A DNA stretch of 64,000 bases, taken from Membranipora membranacea. Taxonomy: Eukaryota > Bryozoa > Gymnolaemata > Cheilostomatida > Membraniporidae. Below are positions 53,501 to 56,064 of the stretch, piece by piece. The notes under the pieces are model-generated. The model did not search any database. It saw nothing but the letters and a program-made list of their open reading frames with translations, and had not been told where the DNA came from. Numbering within the stretch: position 1 is the first letter of the stretch; every line of letters begins with the position of its first letter. The translations under genes were made by a program, and so were the position numbers. The stretch spans positions 6,634,001 through 6,698,000 of the forward strand of contig OU612069.1 of assembly GCA_914767715.1 (NCBI GenBank), read 5' to 3'.

Positions 53501-54365
53501 ATTTTTACAATCGTTGTTACATATCCATTTGCGTGACCTTGCTTGTAGGTAGAGGTAAGCAGAGAACGGGAGCTGAGCAGAGTAGTCAGGCTGGTACTGG
53601 GAGAGGTGAGTGTGTGGGAACTTCGGTAGATTATTTTGGAACTGTATTTAATCGCTGAGCGGGGTATTTAGAACTGTGCATTGGTGTACATGGGTTATGC
53701 ACCTATATGCTGAGCGACAAGGTTGAGAAACAGTGCAGAAAAACATAGATATACAATGTTAGAAAGCCTATCCAACTTCAGATAGAAATGATTTATCTTT
53801 TGCCGACTGTCTAGCTAAGGCCACACCAAATTGATGACTTGATCTAGATTAAAAAGAAGAACCAGGCACAGAGGAGGGAGGAGGTATATTATTTTTCATT
53901 TTATGCCAAAATACTAGAGGACGCTGGAGGGAAATTCATTTTTATCACATATTTTGTGTTATTTTTACAATAATTTAGAGAATGATCAACTGGAGGAAGC
54001 TTTTTTAGTTTATTTCTATAATATTCCAGACAATATTTTAGAGGAGGGAGTTAAATCTAGACCAAGACATCAATTTGGTGTGGCCTAAAGCTCATTGATA
54101 CAATCTGCCTGTGTCTACAATGAGTCCAATGCTTTCAGTCTGCCGATGTATCACCTGTTATTCGATTTACTTCATAGGAAAGAGTAAGATTGCCTGGACG
54201 GCATCAGAGACGGCGGTTGTCCTGAAATATTGGGACCCAGATAGTGGGGGACTACCCAAGAAAGAGGCTCTAGAGAAGGTGGCGGCACGTCTACCAAGAA
54301 GATCTGTACTAGTGATACGAGCTCACTGTGCCAACCTGAGGCGGCGTAAATCCAACAAACCATAA
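5557..54365 (+). CDS. Outer gene: Tudor / F-box-like / zinc-finger / tyrosine-recombinase / Myb-like protein (disrupted)
   Basis: Predicted exons: 5557-5592, 5758-5910, 6164-6179, 6917-7045, 7668-7796, 10802-11200, 11521-11619, 12286-12429, 12707-12835, 13113-13241, 13508-13636, 13903-14031, 14309-14437, 14715-14843, 44446-44574, 44852-44980, 45854-45922, 46369-46592, 47704-47980, 48790-49486, 50090-50219, 50722-50857, 51313-51517, 52008-52126, 52674-52728, 53549-53605, 54178-54365. Every junction is phase-compatible once one extra base in 50090-50219 is discounted, giving 1431 codons including stop. The start ATG (5557) follows an AG acceptor, suggesting a 5'UTR intron. An AATAAA lies at 54766. 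Domain order matches the inner paralogue. The frameshift and the TGA at about 50808 fall in the recombinase core, so this copy is probably catalytically dead or a pseudogene in its 3' half. An alternative is two separate genes (5.5-15 kb and 44.4-54.4 kb) that were once one. Confidence 0.7.
5758..5910 (+). CDS. Tudor-domain exon of outer gene
   Basis: This 153-nt, phase 0-0 exon encodes 51 residues with the Tudor pattern: VGEKVLALWPPDG, an aromatic WYNAV strand, then VKFDDGFTRTL. Tudor domains bind methylated Lys/Arg peptides, usually on histones or RNA-binding proteins. The acceptor is ATTACAG and the donor GTAAGT. The upstream exon (5557-5592) gives MSTRKTRKRVAE, a basic leader. The equivalent exon in the inner gene is 38021-38167. 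Confidence 0.75.
6164..6179 (+). CDS. 16-nt micro-exon switching phase 0 to phase 1
   Basis: A 16-nt exon (VCLRP plus one base) between ATAACAG and GTAAAG. It is needed to convert the phase-0 Tudor exon into the phase-1 cassette exons. The inner gene has a 19-nt micro-exon at the same place with the same phase change, which supports both. Confidence 0.55.
6570..6642 (+). pseudogene. Degenerate cassette exon (deleted copy)
   Basis: It keeps the cassette acceptor (GTGTTTGTTGCAG) and donor (CTA/GTAAGTAT) but is only 73 nt because of internal deletions relative to the 129-nt unit. 73 is not a multiple of 3, so including it would break the frame into the next unit. It is probably skipped or dead. 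Confidence 0.55.
6917..7045 (+). CDS. Cassette unit u1 (129 nt, phase 1-1)
   Basis: A full unit: LTTQSTDKKVREPIPDGQLQ followed by a Ser-rich second half. An Asn-to-Lys change creates AAG/GTGAGA inside the exon, a possible cryptic donor absent in the other units. The following spacer carries the 7225-7561 hAT element. Confidence 0.65.
7225..7561. mobile_element. Non-autonomous hAT element (MITE) with tRNA-like core
   Basis: 337 bp with terminal inverted repeats TAGAGCTGCACGATA / TAGAGCTGTACGATA, flanked by the 8-bp duplication GTATATAG at 7217-7224 and 7562-7569. These are hAT hallmarks. It sits in the intron after u1. Inside, 7371-7430 looks tRNA-like, with B box GGTTTGAACCC at 7410-7420. 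No transposase is encoded. Confidence 0.85.
7668..7796 (+). CDS. Cassette unit u2 with alternative 3' half (terminal-type unit)
   Basis: Also 129 nt and phase 1-1. The first 26 codons match the other units; the rest switches to HEDIPRHINNAPDLVA with a GTTTGT donor. It joins in phase to the F-box-like exon at 10802 across the intron that holds the Tigger element. The same variant ending recurs only in u11 (44852-44980), so it appears to mark the last unit of an array. Confidence 0.65.
7943..10676 (-). mobile_element. pogo/Tigger-type DNA transposon, near intact
   Basis: 2734 bp bounded by inverted repeats GGGGAGACCGGGGTAATATG on the left and the matching GGGGAGACTGGGGGAATATG read in from the right, with TA on each side (7941-7942, 10677-10678) as the Tc1/mariner-type target duplication. 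Subterminal regions repeat the GGCCCATATTACCCC motif: around 8127-8162 on the left; 10256-10320 and 10634-10650 on the right. It contains one long ORF (8309-10141). It lies in an intron of the outer gene, transcribed against it. Open ORF and clear ends suggest recent activity. Confidence 0.9.
8309..10141 (-). CDS. pogo/Tigger-family DDE transposase, 610 aa
   Basis: Cuts and pastes its own element by RNase-H-fold DDE chemistry. An N-terminal psq-type helix-turn-helix covers about residues 14-52 (REAGKKHSIPRATLQRYL), followed by a CENP-B-like second DNA-binding region (about 65-135). The DDE_1 core has its acidic residues at D183 in IFNLDETAN, D291 in LLIVDNHSSH and D327 in LQPLDVSVFGPF, a spacing of about 35 between the last two, as in pogo elements. 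The C-terminal third is Ser/Pro/Asp-rich (about 410-510), then a small folded tail with FYVGELLEV. The length is normal for a complete family member and no stop or frameshift is seen. The ATG at 10139-10141 is the first in frame and precedes the HTH. Confidence 0.92.
   Translation of the reverse strand: MPRKRTRTTERAKFSSEDLQSAIDDVKAGMSQREAGKKHSIPRATLQRYLLCAEGEGRQKSKLGRTAIFTKDEEAKLCEYVLDCSRIFHGLNLIKTRGLAYSYAVNLHKDNIPKTWNAEKMAGEDWLFGFRNRNNALSLRSPEATSLGRASAFNRATVKEFFSNLETVMRKYEFTPDCIFNLDETANSTVQKVQRVLAQRGVKQLGQITSAERGKTITMVSCISASGQSLPPAYVFPRVNFKDNMLIGAPSGSLGLANPSSWMNNDLFPKVLQHLISHFGNNQKPKLLIVDNHSSHISIEAVKLAKQNNLTMLTFPPHCSHRLQPLDVSVFGPFKKYYNTFLDAWMVTNPGKTFSMYNVAECSGKAYMKAMTPSNITSGFAATGIYPINPEIFHDHDFMSCHVTDRPDPETAPQETVVSPLPSLPKAPPRKLSATKRKRTTTTILTATPQKPDNTDSGTTVEIDNEQPSTSGIIITKRKPPHKRKLIPADNDDSEDSSDTPVSTDSEDPDEELVLDDDVTVGRFALVEFPQKKSSVFYVGELLEVSEDELKLDFYRYSNGRFTKPDILDCKCVDRAQLAMILPPPVSNANTMRQRGGITIPYKLNSYNLR
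10802..11200 (+). CDS. F-box-like domain exon of outer gene
   Basis: 399 nt, phase 1-1, 133 residues. It begins with an F-box-like segment, LLPTEMWLEILAYAV then LTSRRFYCIAQCL. F-boxes usually bind Skp1 to build SCF ubiquitin ligases. The second part (VSYRDILDVTGQYSGVSIIL) is strongly conserved in the inner-gene exon 29997-30392. The acceptor CCTTGTAG and donor CTCT/GTAAGC match the paralogue. An alternative is an intron-retained end at TAA 11224-11226, but the paralogue supports splicing. Confidence 0.65.
11521..11619 (+). CDS. Linker exon after F-box exon, outer gene
   Basis: 99 nt, phase 1-1, encoding an acidic Ser-rich linker with ETDSESDMPSISLSRHC and ending NLHDLG. The inner-gene counterpart (29267-29371) has ESECDLPSISLPLSRNC in register, which confirms the exon. 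Function unknown. Confidence 0.65.
11739..11921. mobile_element. pogo-like MITE, 183 bp
   Basis: Inverted ends CAGTGCACTCCTGTTATAAG and, read in from the right, CAGTGTACTCCCGCTAAATA, flanked by TA (11737-11738, 11922-11923). It is too short to encode protein. The CAGT...ACTCC end resembles pogo/Tigger-like families but differs from the ends of the 7943-10676 element, so it belongs to another family. Confidence 0.7.
12286..12429 (+). CDS. Cassette unit u3 (144 nt, novel 5' half)
   Basis: Phase 1-1. The first half is unrelated to other units (THGKSLEKELSDPTTCTH); the second half joins the standard unit at LQSSYEPNA. The acceptor is TTTTGACTCAG and the donor CTA/GTAAGT. It looks like a hybrid between a pre-existing exon and the repeat unit and may mark the array's entry point. 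Confidence 0.6.
12707..12835 (+). CDS. Cassette unit u4 (representative of u4-u9)
   Basis: 129 nt = 43 codons, phase 1-1, acceptor GTTTGTTGCAG, donor CCCTA/GTAAGTAT. It encodes LTTQSTDKNVREPIPDGQLQ, then SSYEPNADGGVLISSVSSRD plus VP. The peptide is Ser/Thr/Glu/Pro-rich without recognisable fold, so probably a flexible linker or modification-rich region. u5 to u9 have the same length, phase and splice sites with a few substitutions (S/V, E/D, N-A-G/D). Because each unit is symmetric, any subset can be included or skipped without changing frame. Confidence 0.7.
15056..16510 (+). other. LTR- or promoter-like left end of nested segment
   Basis: Starts with TG immediately after ATAAC. It has a TATA-like TATAAAAG at 15821-15828 and AATAAA at 16159-16164. 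16241-16480 is a tandem duplication of about 120 bp, each copy holding the small palindrome TCTTTGAGTAGTCAAAGA. These are features of a retroelement terminal repeat, but no second copy, primer-binding site or pol gene was seen, so an LTR call stays tentative. Confidence 0.3.
16511..18815. other. Non-coding part of nested segment, downstream of inner gene
   Basis: AT-rich with a CA microsatellite at about 17046-17068. No exon with splice support was found. Several TTTATT motifs around 18240-18370 could serve as AATAAA signals for the inner gene on the - strand, but none is decisive. Confidence 0.4.
18816..38400 (-). CDS. Inner gene: Tudor / F-box-like / zinc-finger / tyrosine-recombinase / Myb-like protein (open throughout)
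   Basis: Predicted exons: 38335-38400, 38021-38167, 37783-37801, 37587-37649, eight 87-nt cassettes (36626-36712, 36027-36113, 35428-35514, 34829-34915, 34229-34315, 33630-33716, 33033-33119, 32435-32521), 31627-31773, 30960-31091, 29997-30392, 29267-29371, 28823-28879, 28357-28401, 27866-27931, 27626-27688, 27151-27288, 25676-26655, 24955-25190, 23551-23824, 22636-22900, 20984-21049, 20323-20388, 19648-19796, 18816-18821. All phases close, giving 1394 codons including stop. Least certain: the first exon, the donor of 27151-27288 (a better GTATGT four bases earlier breaks frame) and the 6-nt last exon. Its start, MLTRRKRKS, resembles the outer gene's MSTRKTRKR. The recombinase core is intact. 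It is nested antisense in the outer gene. Confidence 0.7.
19165..19455. repeat. Foldback (long inverted repeat) in inner-gene 3' intron
   Basis: About 100-bp arms: GCCATTGCCCGTCACTGG near 19180 is repeated inverted near 19426-19444, and the similarity extends inward through GAGTTGAAAT and ATAGATATTC. A second short hairpin on ACAAGTCT/AGACTTGT follows at 19469-19530. It probably represents a MITE; no clear target duplication was identified. Confidence 0.5.
19648..19796 (-). CDS. Myb/SANT-like C-terminal exon, inner gene
   Basis: 149 nt, phase 1 to 0. It encodes WSKEEMVVINHSF, then RLPGRNWQQIKAAAFRIRDK, a helix-rich Myb/SANT-like pattern with the two spaced Trp residues expected of one repeat. 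Such domains bind DNA or histone tails. The outer gene ends with a related exon (54178-54365). It would end at AAATGA in 18816-18821, or by read-through at the intron stop. Confidence 0.6.
20323..20388 (-). CDS. Basic linker exon, inner gene
   Basis: 66 nt, phase 1-1, encoding a Lys/Thr-rich linker with VVKGKTEKARRK, possibly a nuclear localisation signal. Donor GTAAGT. Confidence 0.5.
20984..21049 (-). CDS. Acidic Ser-rich linker exon, inner gene
   Basis: 66 nt, phase 1-1: GSIESDVTSSDGEQSAHASN. It links the recombinase domain to the basic linker and Myb-like end. AG acceptor and GTAAGG donor. Confidence 0.5.
21440..21805. repeat. Tandem repeat, three copies of about 140 bp
   Basis: Copies begin at about 21447, 21588 and 21728 with GCGATTGAGTTAAAAC or close variants, each followed by a GACATCA-rich stretch. 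It lies in an inner-gene intron and has no coding signal. Confidence 0.65.
22285..22592. mobile_element. MITE-like foldback, about 310 bp
   Basis: Ends are inverted: CACTTGCTTGAGGGGCC on the left and CACTTGTGTGTGGGGGCCC read in from the right. Each is followed by a pyrimidine-rich CTTTTTTCCTAC-type arm; the arms align over about 50 bp. Class unknown. It lies in an inner-gene intron just beyond the recombinase Tyr exon. Confidence 0.5.
22636..22900 (-). CDS. Tyrosine-recombinase His/Tyr catalytic exon, inner gene
   Basis: 265 nt, phase 0 to 1. It contains LARHLGHSIKVHKEFYRL: the LGH box and, nine residues after its His, the Tyr that would be the nucleophile, the same spacing as in lambda integrase. 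Tyrosine recombinases cut and rejoin DNA through a 3'-phosphotyrosine. A Lys/Leu-rich helix (VVKVGKLLLANEKGL) and an acidic tail (EGEEEEAECEEIYPEE) follow. With the Arg, Lys and second Arg in exons 24955-25190 and 23551-23824, the active-site set looks complete. Confidence 0.78.
23551..23824 (-). CDS. Tyrosine-recombinase core exon (Lys and second Arg), inner gene
   Basis: 274 nt, phase 2 to 0. IGKHRRIVPILVP resembles the beta-hairpin that carries the catalytic Lys; YVFGVPGTVASRRR and DTLRELCRSL lie between. TTTRFRKHLATYTQ is the box II region with the conserved Arg; the usual His three residues earlier is Thr here. The same order is recognisable, though broken, in the outer gene. Confidence 0.72.
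24955..25190 (-). CDS. Tyrosine-recombinase core exon (first Arg), inner gene
   Basis: 236 nt, phase 0 to 2. LALFNARRGGEMAALKVDEL is the box I region holding the first catalytic Arg. The outer gene has YLIVFNKRRPMEVAEITTEA at the same place. Acceptor GCATGTAG, donor GTAAGG. Confidence 0.72.
25676..26655 (-). CDS. Zinc-finger and recombinase N-terminal exon, inner gene
   Basis: 980 nt, phase 1 to 0, 326 codons. There are two zinc-finger-like motifs: YACPFCEKLVCKFAEHILVH (C2H2) and CCPKCLGYYRKSLITAHFKR ending in Cys (C2HC). A long helical region follows (INDSLIREYGKKLYSKL, TKMRELSRLLIKVRF), equivalent to the core-binding half of a tyrosine recombinase. The outer gene splits this stretch over three exons (46369-46592, 47704-47980, 48790-49486) but lacks the intron after AQDLK. 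The fingers probably help DNA recognition. Donor GTAGGT. Confidence 0.75.
27151..27288 (-). CDS. Ser/Glu-rich linker exon with ambiguous donor, inner gene
   Basis: Encodes SESSESSESSDAEDVTKESA and a Thr/Ser tail, a likely phosphorylated, disordered linker. With the better donor, GTATGT (exon 27155-27288, 134 nt), it would end in phase 0 and misframe the next exon. With GTATTA four bases downstream it is 138 nt and phase 1-1. A 1-nt deletion or an unseen micro-exon is the alternative. Confidence 0.5.
27626..28879 (-). CDS. Four short acidic/polar linker exons, inner gene
   Basis: Exons 28823-28879 (57 nt, NSNKPLPGIETMVQPHR), 28357-28401 (45 nt, ESWPDELRPTQSNN), 27866-27931 (66 nt, VDSVIRPASPVVPMDHGYSS) and 27626-27688 (63 nt, EELLEEDEGCEGSDTDPD). 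All are phase 1-1 with AG/GT borders, so each is skippable. No domain is recognised. Confidence 0.6.
29267..29371 (-). CDS. Linker exon after F-box exon, inner gene
   Basis: 105 nt, phase 1-1, counterpart of 11521-11619: STMNTSLDEKESECDLPSIS and an ending of NLLDFG. Acceptor TTTTCTAG, donor GTAAGA. Confidence 0.65.
29997..30392 (-). CDS. F-box-like domain exon, inner gene
   Basis: 396 nt, phase 1-1. It starts GLPNEMWLKLMRHAVGKH, then CKMFHSIAELL (F-box-like), then VSYRDILDVTGESSGVSLML, clearly paralogous to 10802-11200. Acceptor ACATGTAG, donor AACT/GTAAGT. Confidence 0.68.
30960..31091 (-). CDS. Asp/Ser-rich linker exon, inner gene
   Basis: 132 nt, phase 1-1: PSLDDESSVEPVSSDSRSID then DDRRLDSDDDSQL. 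It lies between the two F-box-like exons. The acceptor has a good pyrimidine tract; the donor is GTGTAG (weak). Confidence 0.55.
31627..31773 (-). CDS. Second, shorter F-box-like exon, inner gene
   Basis: 147 nt, phase 1-1: SLPSEVWIGLLSGRLGTYKS, then ASTCSLWRDTATLL, close to the F-box pattern (LPxEvw...l...Cs.wR..a). No counterpart was seen in the outer gene. The GTATTT donor is weak and read-through gives TAG at once, so this could also be a terminal exon of a short isoform. Confidence 0.5.
32172..36890 (-). repeat. Tandem array of eight 597-600-bp units, each with an 87-nt cassette exon
   Basis: The marker GCAAAATTGAG recurs at 32343, 32940, 33537, 34134, 34734, 35333, 35932 and 36531. Central copies (34134-35932) are almost identical; edge copies are more diverged, as expected from unequal crossing-over. 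Every unit keeps, on the - strand, acceptor CTTATTTCTCAG, an open 87-nt exon and donor GTATGTATAT. A decayed ninth unit lies near 37128. The + strand ORFs of 60-80 codons in the units have no support. Confidence 0.88.
32435..32521 (-). CDS. 87-nt cassette exon (representative of eight)
   Basis: Phase 1-1, 29 codons: TLSDTHEHGLSDVHQSNS then PPVETSQLHD, a His/Ser/Asp-rich peptide without known fold. Copies: 33033-33119 and 33630-33716 (SETHEH, PQVE), 34229-34315, 34829-34915 and 35428-35514 (as this one), 36027-36113 (SETHEH, ending HE), 36626-36712 (ending RE). All eight keep length, frame and splice sites. The sequence is unrelated to the outer gene's 129-nt cassette. Confidence 0.7.
36891..37586. 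other. Non-coding intron with decayed repeat unit
   Basis: Degraded remains of the 600-bp unit (for example GTATGAATATTTGCATAC on the - strand near 37120-37137) and several CTCCCCAAA motifs. No open cassette exon is present. Confidence 0.45.
37587..37801 (-). CDS. Micro-exon (19 nt) and following 63-nt exon, inner gene
   Basis: 37783-37801 (PYLEPT plus one base) changes phase 0 to 1, as its 16-nt counterpart does in the outer gene. 37587-37649 (63 nt, phase 1-1) encodes SNSPYVITITDLYRDSDNTK. Acceptors TTTTGGCAG and TTTTTTGTAG; donors GTGAGT and GTACCC (weak). Confidence 0.55.
38021..38167 (-). CDS. Tudor-domain exon, inner gene
   Basis: 147 nt, phase 0-0: YDIGDLVWALWPGSTFFYQG, TVIEKKKRTVAVRYFDNEIK, then ELKYRHVE. 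It has the same Tudor pattern as 5758-5910 (xGdxVwALWP, aromatic, V.YFDN). Acceptor ATTTATAG, donor GTAAGA. Confidence 0.72.
38335..38400 (-). CDS. Candidate first exon of inner gene
   Basis: ATG at 38398-38400 gives MLTRRKRKSAIP, resembling the outer gene's basic start MSTRKTRKRVAE. A GTGTAA donor after codon 22 joins in phase 0 to the Tudor exon. The donor is weak and the exon boundary uncertain. Confidence 0.4.
38729..38800. mobile_element. hAT terminal fragment
   Basis: CAGGGGTGGGCAAACTTTT at 38729-38747 is a typical hAT (Charlie-like) terminal repeat, followed by a region like the usual subterminal GAGCC-containing sequence. No matching right end was found, so it is a remnant. Confidence 0.5.
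39361..39813 (-). CDS. Cys-rich hypothetical ORF, 150 aa
   Basis: An uninterrupted ORF from ATG at 39813, upstream of and on the same strand as the inner gene. Cys/His pairs (NICPKHHRSNIYIACGPC; EICQHCNRLTKHC) suggest zinc binding; the middle is basic (VSRKLKKL). GTGAGT near its end (CAA/GTGAGT) is a good donor, so it may be a first exon. That donor's phase does not fit the Tudor exon directly, so I do not join it to the inner gene. I do not recognise a family. Confidence 0.35.
   Translation of the reverse strand: MPFLYERRYSLKFQTSLKPIKEDDVEETYENICPKHHRSNIYIACGPCLNEFLEDEKHQCKPRTSAKEFRYLHPLKRTEMFINMRHSGVSRKLKKLQPNWDEICQHCNRLTKHCLSEAKHNKYGVERALHGNSEQRACCSIFFACIGLSK
39814..40278. other. Intergenic, no gene seen
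   Basis: Nothing with splice or family support; short ORFs only. Confidence 0.4.
40279..40370 (+). repeat. tRNA-derived SINE head
   Basis: A-box-like TAGTGGTCTAAG near 40291 and B box GGTTCGATTCC at 40339-40349, then a T-run. Acceptor-stem pairing is absent, so it is a tRNA-derived repeat rather than a tRNA gene. Confidence 0.65.
40371..43777. other. Upstream flank of inner gene inside nested segment, no gene seen
   Basis: About 3.4 kb, AT-rich, with only short unsupported ORFs. It may hold the inner gene's promoter and, symmetrically, intron signals for the outer gene, but nothing specific was identified. Confidence 0.4.
43778..44100. repeat. Inverted-repeat cluster (GGACAACTC / GAGTTGTCC and GGGGAG / CTCCCC)
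   Basis: GAGGACAACTCTT at 43780-43792 pairs with AAGAGTTGTCCTC at 43852-43864, an 85-bp foldback. Further GGGGAG/CTCCCC arms follow to about 44095. Similar GAGTTG..CAACTC pieces occur near 18984-19046, so this is probably a dispersed MITE family. Confidence 0.4.
44446..44980 (+). CDS. Cassette units u10 and u11 of outer gene, right of the nested segment
   Basis: u10 (44446-44574, 129 nt) is closest to u4/u8 (ADGGVLISSVSSRDAP). u11 (44852-44980, 129 nt) carries the terminal-type second half HEDVPRLFNNAPDLVA, as in u2. Both are phase 1-1 and continue the array interrupted at 15055; the flanking introns match too. Confidence 0.68.
45854..45922 (+). CDS. Acidic linker exon, outer gene
   Basis: 69 nt, phase 1-1: SDDDEEDKVVAGPDLYRQKL. 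It bridges the cassette array to the zinc-finger exons. Acceptor ATCACTAG, donor GTATGG. Confidence 0.55.
46369..46592 (+). CDS. C2H2 zinc-finger exon, outer gene
   Basis: 224 nt, phase 1 to 0. CYFCGLYFTSRMSRHLKRSH is a C2H2 finger, followed by a basic helical stretch (MVREALRLKKAESVEKFRKI). It corresponds to the first finger of the inner exon 25676-26655. Confidence 0.7.
46823..47199. mobile_element. Non-autonomous hAT element with tRNA-like core and GC-rich hairpins
   Basis: 377 bp. Ends CAGTGGCGTATATT and, read in from the right, CAGGGGCGTATATT. The 8-bp flanks GACAATAT (46815-46822) and GTCAATAT (47200-47207) match at 7 of 8. It contains a tRNA-like segment (about 46866-46950, B box GGTTCGAATCC at 46928-46938) and three hairpins at 47068-47143. 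It lies in an intron of the outer gene. Confidence 0.75.
47225..47310 (+). repeat. tRNA-like SINE fragment
   Basis: GCCTGAATAGCTCAAGTAG resembles a tRNA 5' half and AGTTTGAGACCC a degraded B box, ending in a T-run. It is weaker than the two tRNA-like cores in the hAT elements. Confidence 0.4.
47704..47980 (+). CDS. C2HC zinc-finger exon, outer gene
   Basis: 277 nt, phase 0 to 1. PCSYCYGFYHFSNINQHMRR then Cys is a C2HC finger, matching the second finger of the inner gene. It joins in phase to 48790 (AKYP/GLRSI). Confidence 0.68.
48790..49486 (+). CDS. Recombinase core-binding region and first Arg, outer gene
   Basis: 697 nt, phase 1 to 2. Acceptor TTATCATTGCAG; the longer ORF upstream of it (from 48618) is intron read-through. 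It encodes ILKDRLIQDFARNLILRS and other helices that align with the inner gene, then LCYLIVFNKRRPMEVAEI with the first catalytic Arg. No intron is present where the inner gene has one (after AQDLK). Confidence 0.7.
50090..50219 (+). pseudogene. Recombinase hairpin exon with 1-nt frameshift, outer gene
   Basis: The upstream frame reads TRAIQVRGKSTNGDMK, including the hairpin Lys, up to about 50137. The paralogous continuation VFVVIPDFLLPKLEHLA lies in the next frame, as if one A had been added in GAAAGG. Downstream exon phases fit only the shifted frame. This could be a mutation, a sequencing error or an allele. Confidence 0.6.
50722..50857 (+). pseudogene. Recombinase box II exon with nonsense codon, outer gene
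   Basis: 136 nt, phase 2 to 0. In the phase-consistent frame it encodes IGTVIVKEMVDECC..., then TGA at about 50808, then RPDLLHSQMFRKYLTTVCQ, which aligns with the inner gene's TTTRFRKHLATYTQ. A CGA-to-TGA change would explain the stop. Confidence 0.6.
51313..51517 (+). CDS. Recombinase His/Tyr exon, outer gene
   Basis: 205 nt, phase 0 to 1: VADHLGHSANIHTGVYMK, with the LGH His and a Tyr nine residues later as in the inner gene. The exon itself is intact, so damage to the outer recombinase is limited to the two exons before it. Confidence 0.72.
52008..53605 (+). CDS. Three linker exons, outer gene
   Basis: 52008-52126 (phase 1 to 0, SCAAEEEIDDEASTSQVVHM), 52674-52728 (0 to 1, STDSESEEDQAHR) and 53549-53605 (1 to 1, RGKQRTGAEQSSQAGTGR). 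They are acidic then basic linkers like 20984-21049 and 20323-20388 of the inner gene. Confidence 0.58.
54178..54365 (+). CDS. Myb/SANT-like terminal exon, outer gene
   Basis: 188 nt, starts in phase 1, ends TAA at 54363-54365. KSKIAWTASETAVVLKYW, then EKVAARLPRRSVLVIRAHCA. The SANT-like pattern is weaker than in the inner gene. AATAAA follows at 54766. Confidence 0.6.
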
Positions 54366-56064
54366 ACATATCAGATTTTACAACATAAAATTAAACTTGT
54401 AATTCATAAATATTTCTGGCATTTCCAGGCCCTTGTTAATAAAGCACTTTACAATCATATTTGTATGGCATGTGTATCGTAGTAAGTATGTTCTACATTC
54501 TGCAATAATTATGTGTTATAGTTTGTCATTATTTTTTGCTAATTTTCTAGTTGAGACTTTTTTCTGTTTCAATCGCAGATGCATAGAGTTTTGTTTTATT
54601 TTATTGTCCCAAAATCTGAAAATATATGTAAAAAACTAGTATGTTCAAGACCATTTGCATTTTTTTATTTTGTGTTTTCATCTTTGATATATGGACGGTG
54701 TACCATGTGCTTTTTATAAAAGATCAAATTTTTTTAAATATATGCAACAATACACGTATAACCCAAATAAAACACGACTGCTGTAAGATACTCTCATGCG
54801 TGAAATATTTATGAGCGACATCAATAACCACCATTTCTACATTGGTGCTAAGCCATATGATAATTCTGCCTCTAAGCAAATGAATTTTCATCTTCCATGA
54901 TTAAAGTCGCAGGCTGTAGAATCCTCAGATTTTGCTGTTGAAGATGGATCTTGCTGACGTCCTGGGAATGCACTCAAATTGCGTAATAATATGCGTTGTC
55001 TCACAACTCTTGACTACAATAGCTTCATTTTTGATGATAAATGCTGTCATCTGTTCTTTGGCTCGCACTCAAAATTTGTTTATGATTGATGCTGAAATGC
55101 AAAATGGCAGTCTGTAAAGTTTTGGTATTGATTCAATTCGCCAGTTTTATTACTGATGAGGAATTTTGGCAACTCTCAAAAAATGAGAGAAACCATCAAG
55201 GCAGCATTGTGAATTCTATCGCAGCTACCATGTTGGTCTTCAATCACTCTAGCGTACTTGCAAGCACAAACCCTAGGCTGATATGATTGTAGCATCAATG
55301 CGAATAGCCTCCTATCCAATAAGAATGTTTGTATTTTCAAATTACCTCTGGTTGGGAATAGTTTCAACCTTATCCATAATGATTCTACATCTTCTGATTT
55401 CCAGGAATTGTTCTGAAATTATATGGAAATATGATAAATTGACAGAGCAAGGGAGGCAAAATTGGACAGGCAACTGTAATTTGCTGAAATTCTGGAAATT
55501 TGGATAATTAGCCAAGCAAGAGAGGCCTATTAGACAGGTAACTCTAAATTACAGAACTCGGATGCATTAAAATTTCAATATAAATTTGTAAAATGAATCT
55601 GATGTCAGGAGGTTGGCCTATATAAAAGGTCTGCCTCCCTGACTATCAATGTTCTATCATTTATGGATTGTGAGTTATCCCCCCAATGAAATTCAGTTTG
55701 TTTATCAAGGTAGCAACCAAATTTTCATATCATTCATTAAAAGTGGCAAATATGACTATTTTGTATAGGTAAAGGAGGCTCACTCATAGGAGGCCCCGAA
55801 AAGGCCTCCTATCATATATGGGCCTCCGTTCTTATCAGAATTATATGATCTTGCCTCCTATGAAGCAGGATATAAATCTATATATATATATATATATGAA
55901 TGACTCATTTTCCAGGGTTTTTATGGGTACAATAGTGGGATATATAATATATGACACTGTATTGCACATATGTGTGTGTATATATATATATATACAATCC
56001 AGTTTTTCTGCGCTGACTAAAGAGCATTTGCATTGATTCAGTATCAAGTCACCTAGGATCTTAC
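54366..56064. other. Intergenic between two convergent genes
   Basis: It holds the outer gene's probable 3'UTR to about 54790, TA microsatellites near 55879-55897 and 55979-55994, and a short palindrome AGGAGGCCCCGAAAAGGCCT near 55787. No exon was found that would finish the - strand gene. Confidence 0.4.

Noticed and set aside
18816-54365. DIRS/Ngaro-type retroelement as source of the recombinase
   Set aside because: No reverse transcriptase, RNase H or methyltransferase ORF was found near either recombinase, and both are multi-intron genes.
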